Shown in pieces: positions 15,062 through 23,123 of a DNA stretch of 29,161 bases; position 1 is the stretch's first letter, and each line of letters starts with the position of its first letter. A program made the position numbers and the translations under genes. The DNA comes from Saliniramus sp050485405 (lineage in GTDB: Bacteria > Pseudomonadota > Alphaproteobacteria > Rhizobiales > Beijerinckiaceae). The stretch lies in contig JBJHBI010000051.1 in assembly GCA_050485405.1 (NCBI GenBank), forward strand, positions 1-29,161. Direction: 5' to 3'. Under the pieces are notes generated by a model. That model saw nothing but the letters and a program-made list of their open reading frames with translations, searched no databases and was not told the DNA's origin.

Positions 15062-16006
15062 TCAGGCTCCTCCGGGAACGTCATGTGGCGCCTGCAGAGC
15101 AGCGGCGCCGGCGGGGGCGATCTGGGACCGCGCCTCCATGATAAGGCTGCGCAGATGCTGGGTGAGGCCGACGAATTCGGCGTCGTAGGTCTGCTCGATG
15201 CTGCGCGGATGGGCGAAAGGCACCGGGCTGTCCTCGATGATCCGGCCGGGGCGCGCGCTCATCACGCAGATCCGGTTCGCGAGGAAGGCGGATTCGCGGA
15301 GGTCGTGGGTGACGAGGAGCACCGTGGTCTTCGTCGCCATCCACAGATCCTGCATCACCCCCCACAATTCCTCGCGGGTGAACTGGTCGAGCGCGCCGAA
15401 GGGCTCGTCGAGCAGGAGGAGGTTCGGCTCGTGGATCAGGGCGCGGCTGAGATTGGCCCGCTGCATCATGCCGCCGGACAATTGCCACGGGTATTTCTCC
15501 GCGAAGCCCGCAAGGCCCACCTGTTCGAGCAGCGCATCGACCCGGTCACGGAACTCACCCTTGCGCGCGGAGCGATAGCGCGAGCGGAAAGGCGGCACGA
15601 TCTTGAGCGGCAGCATGACGTTGTCGCGAATGTTGAGCCAGGGCAGCAGCGTGGCGTTCTGATAGGCCATGCCGATGCGGATCGGCTCGGCCCCGACCTC
15701 GCGGCCCGCGACGAAGATGTTGCCACTCGTCGGTTTGAGCAGTTCCGCCACGAGCTTGAGAAGGGTCGACTTGCCGCAGCCGGACGGCCCCACGAGGGCG
15801 ACGAAATCCCCCTTCTCGATCGCGAGGGTGGTCGGGGCGAGCGCCGTGGTGGCGTTCTCGCCGCTTCCATAGGTGACGGTCACCTCGTCGAAGCCGATGA
15901 AGGCGCGCGCGGGCGAGACCGGTTTCGCGGGCGCCGCGACGGGCGTCTCCTCGGCGACGGCGTGCAGGCGCGGGGCTGTATCTGTCCGTTTCGCTGTATT
16001 TGTCAT
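15062..16006 (-). CDS. NitT/TauT-type ABC transporter ATPase
   Basis: This is a 314-residue nucleotide-binding subunit. A proline/alanine-rich N-terminal extension of about 35 residues precedes the ATPase domain, which holds Walker A GPSGCGKS (73-80), signature LSGGMMQR (176-183), Walker B LLLLDEP (196-202) and H-loop H234. Its closest relative in the window is the ATPase at 7120-7920, with the same NVMLP/NVLLP and YPWQLSGGM surroundings. The ATG at 16004-16006 has GGAG eight bases upstream. The gene lies 47 nt after the SDR gene in the same operon. Confidence 0.92.
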   Translation of the reverse strand: MTNTAKRTDTAPRLHAVAEETPVAAPAKPVSPARAFIGFDEVTVTYGSGENATTALAPTTLAIEKGDFVALVGPSGCGKSTLLKLVAELLKPTSGNIFVAGREVGAEPIRIGMAYQNATLLPWLNIRDNVMLPLKIVPPFRSRYRSARKGEFRDRVDALLEQVGLAGFAEKYPWQLSGGMMQRANLSRALIHEPNLLLLDEPFGALDQFTREELWGVMQDLWMATKTTVLLVTHDLRESAFLANRICVMSARPGRIIEDSPVPFAHPRSIEQTYDAEFVGLTQHLRSLIMEARSQIAPAGAAALQAPHDVPGGA

Positions 16007-16053
16007 GAGCGATGCTCCATTGCGCGAGGCGGTGGATCGTGGCGAATACGGGC

Positions 16054-16845
16054 TCACAACATGGCCCAGCCGCCATCGACCGGCAGATCGACGCCGGTGA
16101 TCTGGCGCGAGACGTCGGAGGCGAGAAACAGGCAGGCCGCAGCCACGTCTTCCGCGGTCGAGACCCGCCCGAGCGCGTAATCCGAAGCGTGCCGGGCAAC
16201 CGCTTCCTCCTCGGTGATGCCGAGCCGCGCGGCCATTTCCGGGATCACCTTGGTGCGAAAGCGCGGACCGTCGACCATGCCGGGTGCGACGCAGTTGACG
16301 TTGATGTTGTGAGCACCGGCCTCGATGGCGAAGCTTTTGGTGATGCCGCGCAGGCCCCATTTCGACGCGGAATACGCCATCCGGCCCGCCTTTCCGCGCA
16401 TGCCGAAGGTCCCCCCGACATTGACGATCTTGCCCGATCGCCGCGCCATCATGCCGGGCAGGACGGCGCGCATCATGTTGAAGGGGCCGCGCATGTTGAG
16501 CACGACGATCTGGTCGAATTCCTCCGGCGTCGTCTCGACCCCGGTCTTGCCGATCGGGCCGGAGCCGCCGGCGACGTTCACGAGAATGTCGACCGGGCCG
16601 AGCGCCTCGGTGGCGACGGCGACGGCGGTTTCGCAGGCCGCCGAATCCGTCATGTCGCAGGCGATGACGAGCGCCTCGCCGCCATCGTCGCGGATCTTCC
16701 GGGCCAGCGGCTCGATCGCCGCCGTATCACGCCCCACCAGGGCGAGCCGGCATCCTTCGCGGGCGAAAGCGAGGCTGACTGCCGCGCCCATGCCCTTGAC
16801 CGGGCCGGTAATGAGCGCGACGCGCCCCTTCATCGCGAGTTCCAT
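16054..16845 (-). CDS. Short-chain dehydrogenase/reductase (SDR) with altered catalytic serine position
   Basis: This 263-residue classical SDR has the NAD(P)-binding motif TGPVKGMG (13-20), NVAGG (90-94) and the catalytic YSASK (Y158, K162). The usual active-site serine, 13 residues before the tyrosine, is glycine here (G145 in VNVGGTFG), with T146 next to it. Either Thr takes over or the activity is changed. Acidic D40 after the second strand slightly favours NAD, a weak inference. The ATG at 16843-16845 has an excellent GAGGAGG site that overlaps the end of the binding-protein gene; the upstream in-frame TTG is unlikely. Its place in a transporter/amidohydrolase operon suggests it oxidises or reduces a side chain of the imported compound. 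Confidence 0.88.
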   Translation of the reverse strand: MELAMKGRVALITGPVKGMGAAVSLAFAREGCRLALVGRDTAAIEPLARKIRDDGGEALVIACDMTDSAACETAVAVATEALGPVDILVNVAGGSGPIGKTGVETTPEEFDQIVVLNMRGPFNMMRAVLPGMMARRSGKIVNVGGTFGMRGKAGRMAYSASKWGLRGITKSFAIEAGAHNINVNCVAPGMVDGPRFRTKVIPEMAARLGITEEEAVARHASDYALGRVSTAEDVAAACLFLASDVSRQITGVDLPVDGGWAML

Positions 16846-16856
16846 GACGAGCCTCC

Positions 16857-17900
16857 TCAACCAAGATCCCGGATCCGCTCGTCTTCCGGCGGCAGGAAAT
16901 CGCGCGAAAAGATTTCACCGACCTCCGGCGTGCGCGGCAGTTCATTCGCCTTGACCACGATGTCGATGGCCTCTGCGAAGCGCTGGGGATCGATGTCCCC
17001 GACGCCGATCTGCGCGATCTCGGGATGGCTCATCTCGTCGCGCAGCGTCGCCATCAGGCGCATCATCTCGACTTCGCGATCGATCAGCGGCTCGCGCTCG
17101 GCGACGGCGGCGATGCCGGCATCCGGATCGGCCAGGGTGTCGGCGAGACCGCGATTGATCGCCCGCACGAGACCACGCACGGCTTCCGGGTTGTCGTTGA
17201 TCAGGGCGCGGGAGGCGATCAGGGCATTCGAATAGAGGTCCATGCCGTAATCGCCGTAATTGATGAAGCGGATCTCCTCGTCAGGATCCATTCCCGAGAG
17301 CAGCGCCGAGAAGCGGATCGTGTTGACGAAACCGAACACCCCGTCGACCTGCCCGGAGCGGAGCATTTGCTCGCGCAGGTTGGGCTGGAAATTGGTGATC
17401 TCGATCGTCGAGGTGTCGATACCGGTCATGCCGGCGAAGGCGGGAAACAGACGCAGCGCACCATCGTTGGGCGCGCCCCCCAGAAGCCGCCCTTCCAGAT
17501 CCTTCGCGGTATGGATGTCGCTCGAGGTCAGCACCCCCACGGTGAAGGGCGGGCGGTTGTAGAGCATGTAGACACCCAGCGGCATGTCCTCGTCACGCTC
17601 GGCGCGCAGCTGGGTCAGGGCGTTGATGTCGCCGAAGCCGACATCGTAGGCGCCACCCGCAACCTGCGAGACCGCGGCGCCGGATCCCGAACCCTGGTCC
17701 AGATTGACGGCGATCCCCTCCTCCTCGAAGTAGCCGCGATCCTGGGCCAGGAAGAACATCGCCTGCGGCCCCTGGTAGCGCCAGTTCAGGATCATGTTGA
17801 TCGGCGTGCGCGCCTTGACGATCGCCGGAGCGGCGAGGCCCGTGGCGAGAACGGTGCCGAAGGTGAGTTTGGTGAAGTCGCGGCGGTTGATTCCGGTCAT
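16857..17900 (-). CDS. ABC transporter substrate-binding protein, NMT1/THI5-like, Tat-exported
   Basis: This is a 347-residue periplasmic binding protein. The N-terminus has a twin-arginine motif (NRRDFTKL, residues 5-12) followed by a hydrophobic stretch, so it is probably exported folded. Mature motifs are ILNWRYQGPQ (37-46) and FLAQDRGYFEEEGI, the same NMT1-type layout as the binding protein at 6067-7107. The ATG at 17898-17900 follows GAGAGG; the frame remains open upstream but has no support as coding. It is the first gene of the six-gene minus-strand operon and is divergent from the LysR gene. The ligand is unknown. Confidence 0.9.
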   Translation of the reverse strand: MTGINRRDFTKLTFGTVLATGLAAPAIVKARTPINMILNWRYQGPQAMFFLAQDRGYFEEEGIAVNLDQGSGSGAAVSQVAGGAYDVGFGDINALTQLRAERDEDMPLGVYMLYNRPPFTVGVLTSSDIHTAKDLEGRLLGGAPNDGALRLFPAFAGMTGIDTSTIEITNFQPNLREQMLRSGQVDGVFGFVNTIRFSALLSGMDPDEEIRFINYGDYGMDLYSNALIASRALINDNPEAVRGLVRAINRGLADTLADPDAGIAAVAEREPLIDREVEMMRLMATLRDEMSHPEIAQIGVGDIDPQRFAEAIDIVVKANELPRTPEVGEIFSRDFLPPEDERIRDLG

Positions 17901-18102
17901 GGCGGGACCTCTCATCTGTTGTGGCGAGTAATGCCGGTCGATCTGTTGCCGGTCACGTTCGGACGGCGGCGGAGAACGCTTGAAACCCTCGGCGGCGGGG
18001 CGCTGGAACCTGTCCTCCAGGTGATTGCGGCCCGTCTTTGCGCCTCGTGAAAGGTTAGGAGGATGCCAGTGACGCTGTCGTCTGCTATTTTCTGATCTCA
18101 CC

Positions 18103-18119
18103 GCTGCATTTTTTGCAGC
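18103..18119. promoter_or_regulatory. LysR-type operator candidate, GCTGCA-T5-TGCAGC
   Basis: A perfect 6-bp inverted repeat with a 5-T spacer contains the T-N11-A pattern (T18105, A18117) of LysR-type binding sites. It lies about 25 nt upstream of the LysR gene and in the spacer shared with the divergent binding-protein operon. It is therefore a good candidate for autoregulation and control of that operon. A weaker CTGGA-N8-TCCAG repeat is at 18003-18020. Confidence 0.6.
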
Positions 18120-18141
18120 AGTCATCGAAAAGGCATGCGTG

Positions 18142-19062
18142 ATGCGGTACTTACGGATCCTGCAATACATCGACACCGTGGCGCGGGTGGGCTCGATCAG
18201 GAAGGCCGCGGAGGATCTCGCGCTCACCGCCTCCGCCCTGAACCGGCGCATCCAGGATTTCGAGACGGAATTCGGCACGCCCATCTTCGAGCGCCTGCCG
18301 CGTGGCGTCCGGCTCAATGCCGCCGGAGAATTGCTCGTGCGTCAGGCGCGTGCGCAGATGGCAGAAATGGAGCGCGTGCGCTCGCAGGTAGCCGACCTCT
18401 CGGGCATCCGGCGCGGCCATGTCCGCATCGCCTGTTCGCAGGCCGTCGCCTATGCCTTTCTTCCCGAAATGGTGGCCTCCTACAAGGCGCGCTTTCCCGA
18501 CGTTTCCTTCGAGGTTCTGGTTCGCGATCACCTCGGTGCGCAGCAGGCGCTGATGGATTACTCCGCCGATCTCGCATTGATCATCGAGCCGAGTTTCCAA
18601 AGCGCCATGCAGCCGCTCTGCATCGTCGAGCAGCCGCTCTATGCGGTGATGGGGCGCGACCATCCCCTCTCCGGCAGGACCGGCTTGCGCCTGCGCGAGA
18701 TGCTGCGCCATCCGCTCGCCCTGCCCGAGCGTAGTTTCGGCGGGCGACAGATGCTGGAACAGGCGCTCGCCCGACGGGCGCTCTCGGCCAATATCGTGCT
18801 GGAATCGAATTCGTTCGAATTCATGCGCGCCTATGTGCGACGTGAGCCCGCCATCACCATCCAACTCGCCATCGGCGCGCCGGGCGACCCGACCATCTAT
18901 GCGGAAGCGCACGGGCTCGCCGCGATCGTGATCGATCCACGCGACGTACCGGCGGGCCGGCTCATGCTCGCCCAGATGCGAGAACGCACCCTCCCCGTCG
19001 CCTCGGCGAAATTCGCCGACATGATCACACGCAAGCTGGAACATGCCGAAGACGGCCCGTGA
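18142..19062 (+). CDS. LysR-family transcriptional regulator
   Basis: This 306-residue LysR-type regulator has an N-terminal winged helix at about residues 3-62 (RILQYIDTVARVGSIRKAAEDL). A periplasmic-binding-like effector domain follows from about residue 90 (GHVRIACSQAVAYAFLPEMV). The ATG at 18142 is 8 nt from AAGG; a GTG one codon earlier is also possible. It diverges from the minus-strand operon that starts at 17900, the standard arrangement for a LysR gene and its target, with a T-N11-A repeat between them. The inducer is unknown and is probably the imported compound or its breakdown product. Confidence 0.91.
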   Translation: MRYLRILQYIDTVARVGSIRKAAEDLALTASALNRRIQDFETEFGTPIFERLPRGVRLNAAGELLVRQARAQMAEMERVRSQVADLSGIRRGHVRIACSQAVAYAFLPEMVASYKARFPDVSFEVLVRDHLGAQQALMDYSADLALIIEPSFQSAMQPLCIVEQPLYAVMGRDHPLSGRTGLRLREMLRHPLALPERSFGGRQMLEQALARRALSANIVLESNSFEFMRAYVRREPAITIQLAIGAPGDPTIYAEAHGLAAIVIDPRDVPAGRLMLAQMRERTLPVASAKFADMITRKLEHAEDGP

Positions 19063-19447
19063 CGTGCCGTTACCGAGCAAATTCCCGCCAAAGAAAACAA
19101 ATGAGCGCTCGATCCCCGCCTTCCTACGGCCAGCTGTTCGGTTTCCCCTCCTTTCGGATACCGATCGCGCGCTCGGTTGCGAAGGCGATGAAGGACAGGA
19201 GCACCCAAACTTCCACGATCATGCCGATTGCGGTCAGTCGAATGGCAATCGACAGAGACGGGACGGCCCATTGCCAGCGAGCGGGCGCTCGAAACGACTG
19301 GCTGTATCGAAGAGTGCATTGGTCGATCGGCGAGGCGATCAGTCATTGGAGACGGCATTGCCTCACCCTGATAGTGGCGGATGTGGACCGGCGCTGCTCC
19401 GCTATCCCTCGACACTTCTGCATCGCCACGATCGCCGTGCTCAGTTC
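19063..19447. other. Intergenic stretch of 385 nt without a confident gene
   Basis: Two genes of opposite strands converge on this stretch, and I see no good gene or terminator hairpin in it. On the minus strand one frame runs from about 19340 to a TAG at 19124-19126 and encodes a hydrophobic tail (VWVLLSFIAFATERAIGIRK). That resembles the last membrane segment of an ABC permease but has no ribosome binding site or credible full-length start. It may be a decayed gene end. Confidence 0.4.
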
Positions 19448-20350
19448 TCAGCCTCGTCCCGATATCACCCCGACACGGCTGTCACGATGGAAGGCACGCG
19501 CGGCGGCGAAGAAGGCGGTGACGAGGATGTCGGCCGGGCCCTGCAGGCGAAACACCGATTCCGCGCACGGTGGAGCAATTCCAATCACGCCGATGCGGCG
19601 GATCGCGTCTGTACGACCGGTTCCGTGGCGCCACATGAAACCGACGCCCATCCGGTTCGCGACCGCTTCGTAGACCGCATCGCGGGTGTCGAGGACGAGA
19701 CGGGGGCGCGGTTCGAGACCGGCCTTGCGAAAGGCGGCGTCGACGAGGCGTTGCGTCGATGATCCGGTGCTGCGAAAGAGCAACGGCAACCGGGCAAGCT
19801 GGTCGCAATCGACATTGTCGAAACGCGCGATCGGATCGCCCGGATGGGCGATGGCGACGACTTCCTGCTCGATCAGGGTTTCGCGCTCGAAACGCTGGTC
19901 GGGGGGCAGGTTGGGCAGGATGCCGATATCGACGCGCCGCGCCACCACCGCATCGATGATCCCGGCATAATCCTGCGATACCACCTCGATCTGGACACCC
20001 GGATAGCCGCGCTGGAAGGCCGCGATCAGCGCCATGCCGGGCATGGCGTTTCCGAGCCCGATCCGCAGGAGGCCAGACGAGGTGGCACGGCGGCGTGCGA
20101 GCACCTGCTCGGCCCGCGCCTCGAGATGCTCGATCTCCTCGAACAGTCCGACGAGCTCCGAGCAATACGGCGTCGGCGAGAGCCGCCCGTCACAGCGCTC
20201 GAAGAGGATGGCGCCGCTCGCGCGCTCCAACTCGCGGATCTGTTGCGTGATCGCCGGTTGCGTCACGCCGACGCTGCGCGCGGCAGCGGCATAGGAGCCC
20301 TTCAGGGCGACGGCCTGTAGGGCCCGCCGCGCAGCCGGTGAGGGTTTCAT
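19448..20350 (-). CDS. LysR-family transcriptional regulator
   Basis: This 300-residue LysR-type protein has a helix-turn-helix at about residues 6-65 (GSYAAAARSVGVTQPAITQQI). A co-inducer domain starts at about residue 93 (GLLRIGLGNAMPGMALIAAF). It is only distantly like the LysR at 18142-19062. It diverges from the HAD-phosphatase/ABC operon across 106 nt, so it is the probable regulator of that operon. The ATG at 20348-20350 opens directly onto the AT-richer spacer with an inverted repeat. The effector is unknown and could be a phosphorylated metabolite, judging by the target genes. Confidence 0.91.
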   Translation of the reverse strand: MKPSPAARRALQAVALKGSYAAAARSVGVTQPAITQQIRELERASGAILFERCDGRLSPTPYCSELVGLFEEIEHLEARAEQVLARRRATSSGLLRIGLGNAMPGMALIAAFQRGYPGVQIEVVSQDYAGIIDAVVARRVDIGILPNLPPDQRFERETLIEQEVVAIAHPGDPIARFDNVDCDQLARLPLLFRSTGSSTQRLVDAAFRKAGLEPRPRLVLDTRDAVYEAVANRMGVGFMWRHGTGRTDAIRRIGVIGIAPPCAESVFRLQGPADILVTAFFAAARAFHRDSRVGVISGRG

Positions 20351-20379
20351 CGCGCGATTCCCAATAAGTTCTTAACGTG

Positions 20380-20400
20380 GATGAAAGTCTAGCTTTCGTC
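20380..20400. promoter_or_regulatory. Imperfect inverted repeat, candidate LysR operator
   Basis: GATGAAAG-TCTAG-CTTTCGTC forms an 8-bp stem with one G-T mismatch, centred on CTAG. It lies in the 106-nt spacer between the LysR gene and the HAD-phosphatase operon. A smaller TAAG-TT-CTTA repeat is immediately to its left (about 20365-20374). Either could be the regulator's site. Confidence 0.45.
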
Positions 20401-20456
20401 TGTAACAGGAATGTCAAAGCCGCGGCCCATCGTCCCCGCATCAGAAGGGACGAGGC

Positions 20457-21239
20457 ATGAAGCGACCACACGACGAATTTCCCGACACCTCCCGCATTGC
20501 GACAGCGAAGGCGATCCTGTGTGATCTCGACGGATGTCTGATCTGCGGCGATCGCGTCCTGCCGGGCATCCCGGCCTTCGTGGCGCGCCATCGCGACCGG
20601 ATCTGGATCGTTTCGAACAACTCCACAGATACGCCCGAGAGCCTGTCCCTGCGGCTGGAAGCGCTCGGTATCGCGATACCCGCGCAGCGCATCATCCTCG
20701 CCGGGGCCGAGACCTTGCGCCGCCTCGCGACCGAGGAGCCCGCGCCCACGATCGCGCTGCATGCCGCGCCCGTCATGACAGCCTTCGCCGAAGCGATCGG
20801 CCTGCGGCTGGCCTGCGCGGATCCCGACACCGTCGTCCTGTGTCGCGATACCGGCATGACCTATGCGCAGCTCGCGCATATCCTGCGCAGCCTGCAGGCG
20901 GGTGCGCGCCTCGTCGTCGCCAACACCGACACGCATCACCCATCGGCGGACGGCTACGCCGTTCCCGAGACCGGCGCCCTCCTCGCCACCATCCATGCAA
21001 TCCTGCCCGGTCATTCATTCGAGAGCCTCGGCAAACCGGCATCCACGCTGTTCGACATCGCCCTCGCCCGAGCCGGTGTGAGCGCGCGTGACGCGGTGAT
21101 GATCGGAGACAACGACGCGACCGACGGGCGCGGCGCCCGCGCACTCGGCATCGCCTTCATCCATGTCGACCCGTCACATGGGGGCGCCGCCGCCGCGATC
21201 ATGCAGCGCACCCCCGATCCGGAGCCGACGCCATGCTGA
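20457..21239 (+). CDS. HAD-IIA family phosphatase (NagD-like)
   Basis: This 260-residue haloacid-dehalogenase hydrolase has all four motifs: D23 and D25 (CDLDGCL), S53 (WIVSNNS), K193 (LGKPAST) and the acidic pair in MIGDNDATDG (D218, D223). A cap domain lies between motifs 2 and 3, as in NagD and phosphoglycolate-type phosphatases. It removes phosphate from a small phosphomonoester; the substrate is not evident. The ATG follows AAGGGACGAGGC. Its end overlaps the first permease gene by 7 nt, so it belongs to the transporter operon. With the phosphodiesterase-like gene downstream it suggests that imported compounds carry phosphate. Confidence 0.9.
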   Translation: MKRPHDEFPDTSRIATAKAILCDLDGCLICGDRVLPGIPAFVARHRDRIWIVSNNSTDTPESLSLRLEALGIAIPAQRIILAGAETLRRLATEEPAPTIALHAAPVMTAFAEAIGLRLACADPDTVVLCRDTGMTYAQLAHILRSLQAGARLVVANTDTHHPSADGYAVPETGALLATIHAILPGHSFESLGKPASTLFDIALARAGVSARDAVMIGDNDATDGRGARALGIAFIHVDPSHGGAAAAIMQRTPDPEPTPC

Positions 21240-22165
21240 TCTATCTCCTGCGCGCCCTCACCAAGATGGCCGTGACGCTGTTTCTGATCGTCACCATCGT
21301 CTTCTTCGCCACCCGGTTGTCGGGCGATGCGATCGACTTCATCGGCGGCGACGCCCTCGATGCCCAGAGCCGCGCCGAGCTGATCGTCTATTACGGTCTG
21401 CGCGAGGACATGTTCACGCAGTACTGGCGCTTTCTGCGCGGCATGACCGAGGGCGCGTTCGGCCTCTCCCTGATCGAGCGCCGACCGGTCACCACGATCT
21501 TTCTGGAGCGGGTCGGCCCGACATTCCAACTCGTCGGCAGCGCCATCCTCGTCACTCTCCTCATCGCCATACCCGCCGGAGTCTACGCGGCGATCCGCCG
21601 CCGCTCGAACGGGGCCAAGGCGGTGATGACGGGGGCCTTCATCGGCTATGCCACGCCGAATTTCGTCATGGCGACGCTGCTGCTCCTGATCTTCTCCTAC
21701 TGGCTGCGTCTCCTGCCGAGCGCCGGCAACGGCACCTGGCTGCATTTCATCATGCCGGTGACGGCCCTGTCGCTGACTTATATCGCGGCGCTGATCCGCT
21801 ACACGCGCAACGCCACGCTCGACGTGCTCGGCCAGGACTATCTGCGCACGGCGCGGGCCAAGGGGCTGCCCGAGCGAACCGTGATCATGCGCCATGCCAT
21901 GCGCAACACGCTGATCACGGTCCTCTCCGTCTTCGGCCTGATGGTGACCGCTCTGGTCTCCGCCGGGGCGGTGGTGATCGAGACCGTGTTCTCCTGGCGC
22001 GGCATCGGCGATCTCCTCGTCACGGCGGCGATCCGGCGCGATTACCCGGTCCTGCAATTCGGTGTCCTCGCCGTGGCGAGCGCCGTCATCGTCATCAACA
22101 TCCTAACCGACATCGCCTATGCGCTGGTGGATCCGCGCGTACGGCTGGGAGCGCGGGCATCATGA
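21233..22165 (+). CDS. Dipeptide/oligopeptide-type ABC permease (DppB-like)
   Basis: This 310-residue inner-membrane permease of the peptide/nickel class shows FFATRLSGDAIDFI and YGLREDMFTQYWRFL near the N-terminus and the EAA-type loop DYLRTARAKGLPERTVIMRHAMRN. It ends in ALVDPRVRLG, the usual DppB tail. It overlaps the HAD phosphatase gene by 7 nt and the DppC-like gene as ATGA, so all are translationally coupled. Peptide-class importers also carry nickel, glutathione, opines and sugar phosphates, so the family does not fix the substrate. Confidence 0.92.
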   Translation: MLIYLLRALTKMAVTLFLIVTIVFFATRLSGDAIDFIGGDALDAQSRAELIVYYGLREDMFTQYWRFLRGMTEGAFGLSLIERRPVTTIFLERVGPTFQLVGSAILVTLLIAIPAGVYAAIRRRSNGAKAVMTGAFIGYATPNFVMATLLLLIFSYWLRLLPSAGNGTWLHFIMPVTALSLTYIAALIRYTRNATLDVLGQDYLRTARAKGLPERTVIMRHAMRNTLITVLSVFGLMVTALVSAGAVVIETVFSWRGIGDLLVTAAIRRDYPVLQFGVLAVASAVIVINILTDIAYALVDPRVRLGARAS

Positions 22166-23052
22166 CGACACCGATCGCACTCACTCCGCTGGTCCGCCAT
22201 GGCGGCGCGCTCACCCTGTGGCAGGATGCCGGCCTGATGGAACGCGCGGCGTTCATCCTCGCGTTGCTCCTGCTCGCAGCCGCACTCTTCGCCCCGTTTA
22301 TCGCCCCCTATGATCCCAATGCGCAGAGCCTGCTGGCGCGACTGCGTCCGCCTGCGGGCTTCGATCGCGCCGTTTCCGGCTACTGGCTGGGGACGGACGA
22401 GCTCGGTCGCGACATTCTTTCGCGCTCGCTTTATGCGCTGCGCCTCACCATCGGCCTCGCCCTCGCCGGCGCGACGCTCGGCATGCTGCTCGGCCTCACC
22501 CTCGGCCTGATCGCCGGGCTCGTCGGCGGCATCGTGGACGATATGATCGCGGGCCTGATCGACATCCAGATCGCCGTGCCCTTCACCCTGATCGCGCTCC
22601 TCGCCGTCGCCATTTTCGGCGGCGACCTGATCGTGCTCGTGCTGGTGCTCGGCATCGCCGGCTGGGAGACCTTCGGGCGCGTGGTGCGCGGAGAGGTGAT
22701 CAAGCTGCGCGATCAACCCTTCATCGAGGCTGCGCGAGCCGCGGGGGCATCCCCATGGCGGCTCGCCGTCAAGCATCTCCTGCCCAACCTGGTTTCCCCG
22801 CTCGTGGTGATGTTCACGCTGAGCTTCGCCACCATCGTTCTTCTGGAGAGCACGCTCTCGTTCCTCGGCCTCGGCGTGCGTCCGCCGACTGCGACGCTCG
22901 GTTCCATGGTCGGCCATGGCCGCGCCTACATGCCGAACGCGCCCTGGCTCGTGATCACCCCCGCTCTCCTGATCCTCCTCGTCACGCTGGTCGTGCAGAT
23001 CCTCGGCGATTTCCTGCGGGATCGCGCCGATGTCCGCCTGCGCGACCGGTAG
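22162..23052 (+). CDS. Dipeptide/oligopeptide-type ABC permease (DppC-like)
   Basis: This 296-residue inner-membrane permease has the DppC hallmarks: FIAPYDPNAQ after the first membrane segment, WLGTDELGRDILSR, and the EAA-type loop FIEAARAAGASPWRLAVKHLLPN. LSFLGLGVRPPTATLGSM precedes the last segments. It starts at the ATG overlapping the DppB-like stop; the frame is open upstream only as a shadow of that gene. It pairs with the DppB-like subunit to form the channel. Confidence 0.92.
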   Translation: MTTPIALTPLVRHGGALTLWQDAGLMERAAFILALLLLAAALFAPFIAPYDPNAQSLLARLRPPAGFDRAVSGYWLGTDELGRDILSRSLYALRLTIGLALAGATLGMLLGLTLGLIAGLVGGIVDDMIAGLIDIQIAVPFTLIALLAVAIFGGDLIVLVLVLGIAGWETFGRVVRGEVIKLRDQPFIEAARAAGASPWRLAVKHLLPNLVSPLVVMFTLSFATIVLLESTLSFLGLGVRPPTATLGSMVGHGRAYMPNAPWLVITPALLILLVTLVVQILGDFLRDRADVRLRDR

Positions 23053-23123
23053 TGCGAACAGGCGGCACGGTGCCGCCCGACACCCCAAGCAACAACTGCA
23101 ACACGGTTATCCGGAGCAAGACC

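Noticed and set aside
14230..15084. Upstream extension of the amidohydrolase frame to about 770 codons
   Set aside because: The extension overlaps a well-supported permease in another frame and is arginine-rich. The ATG at 14229 has a proper ribosome binding site.
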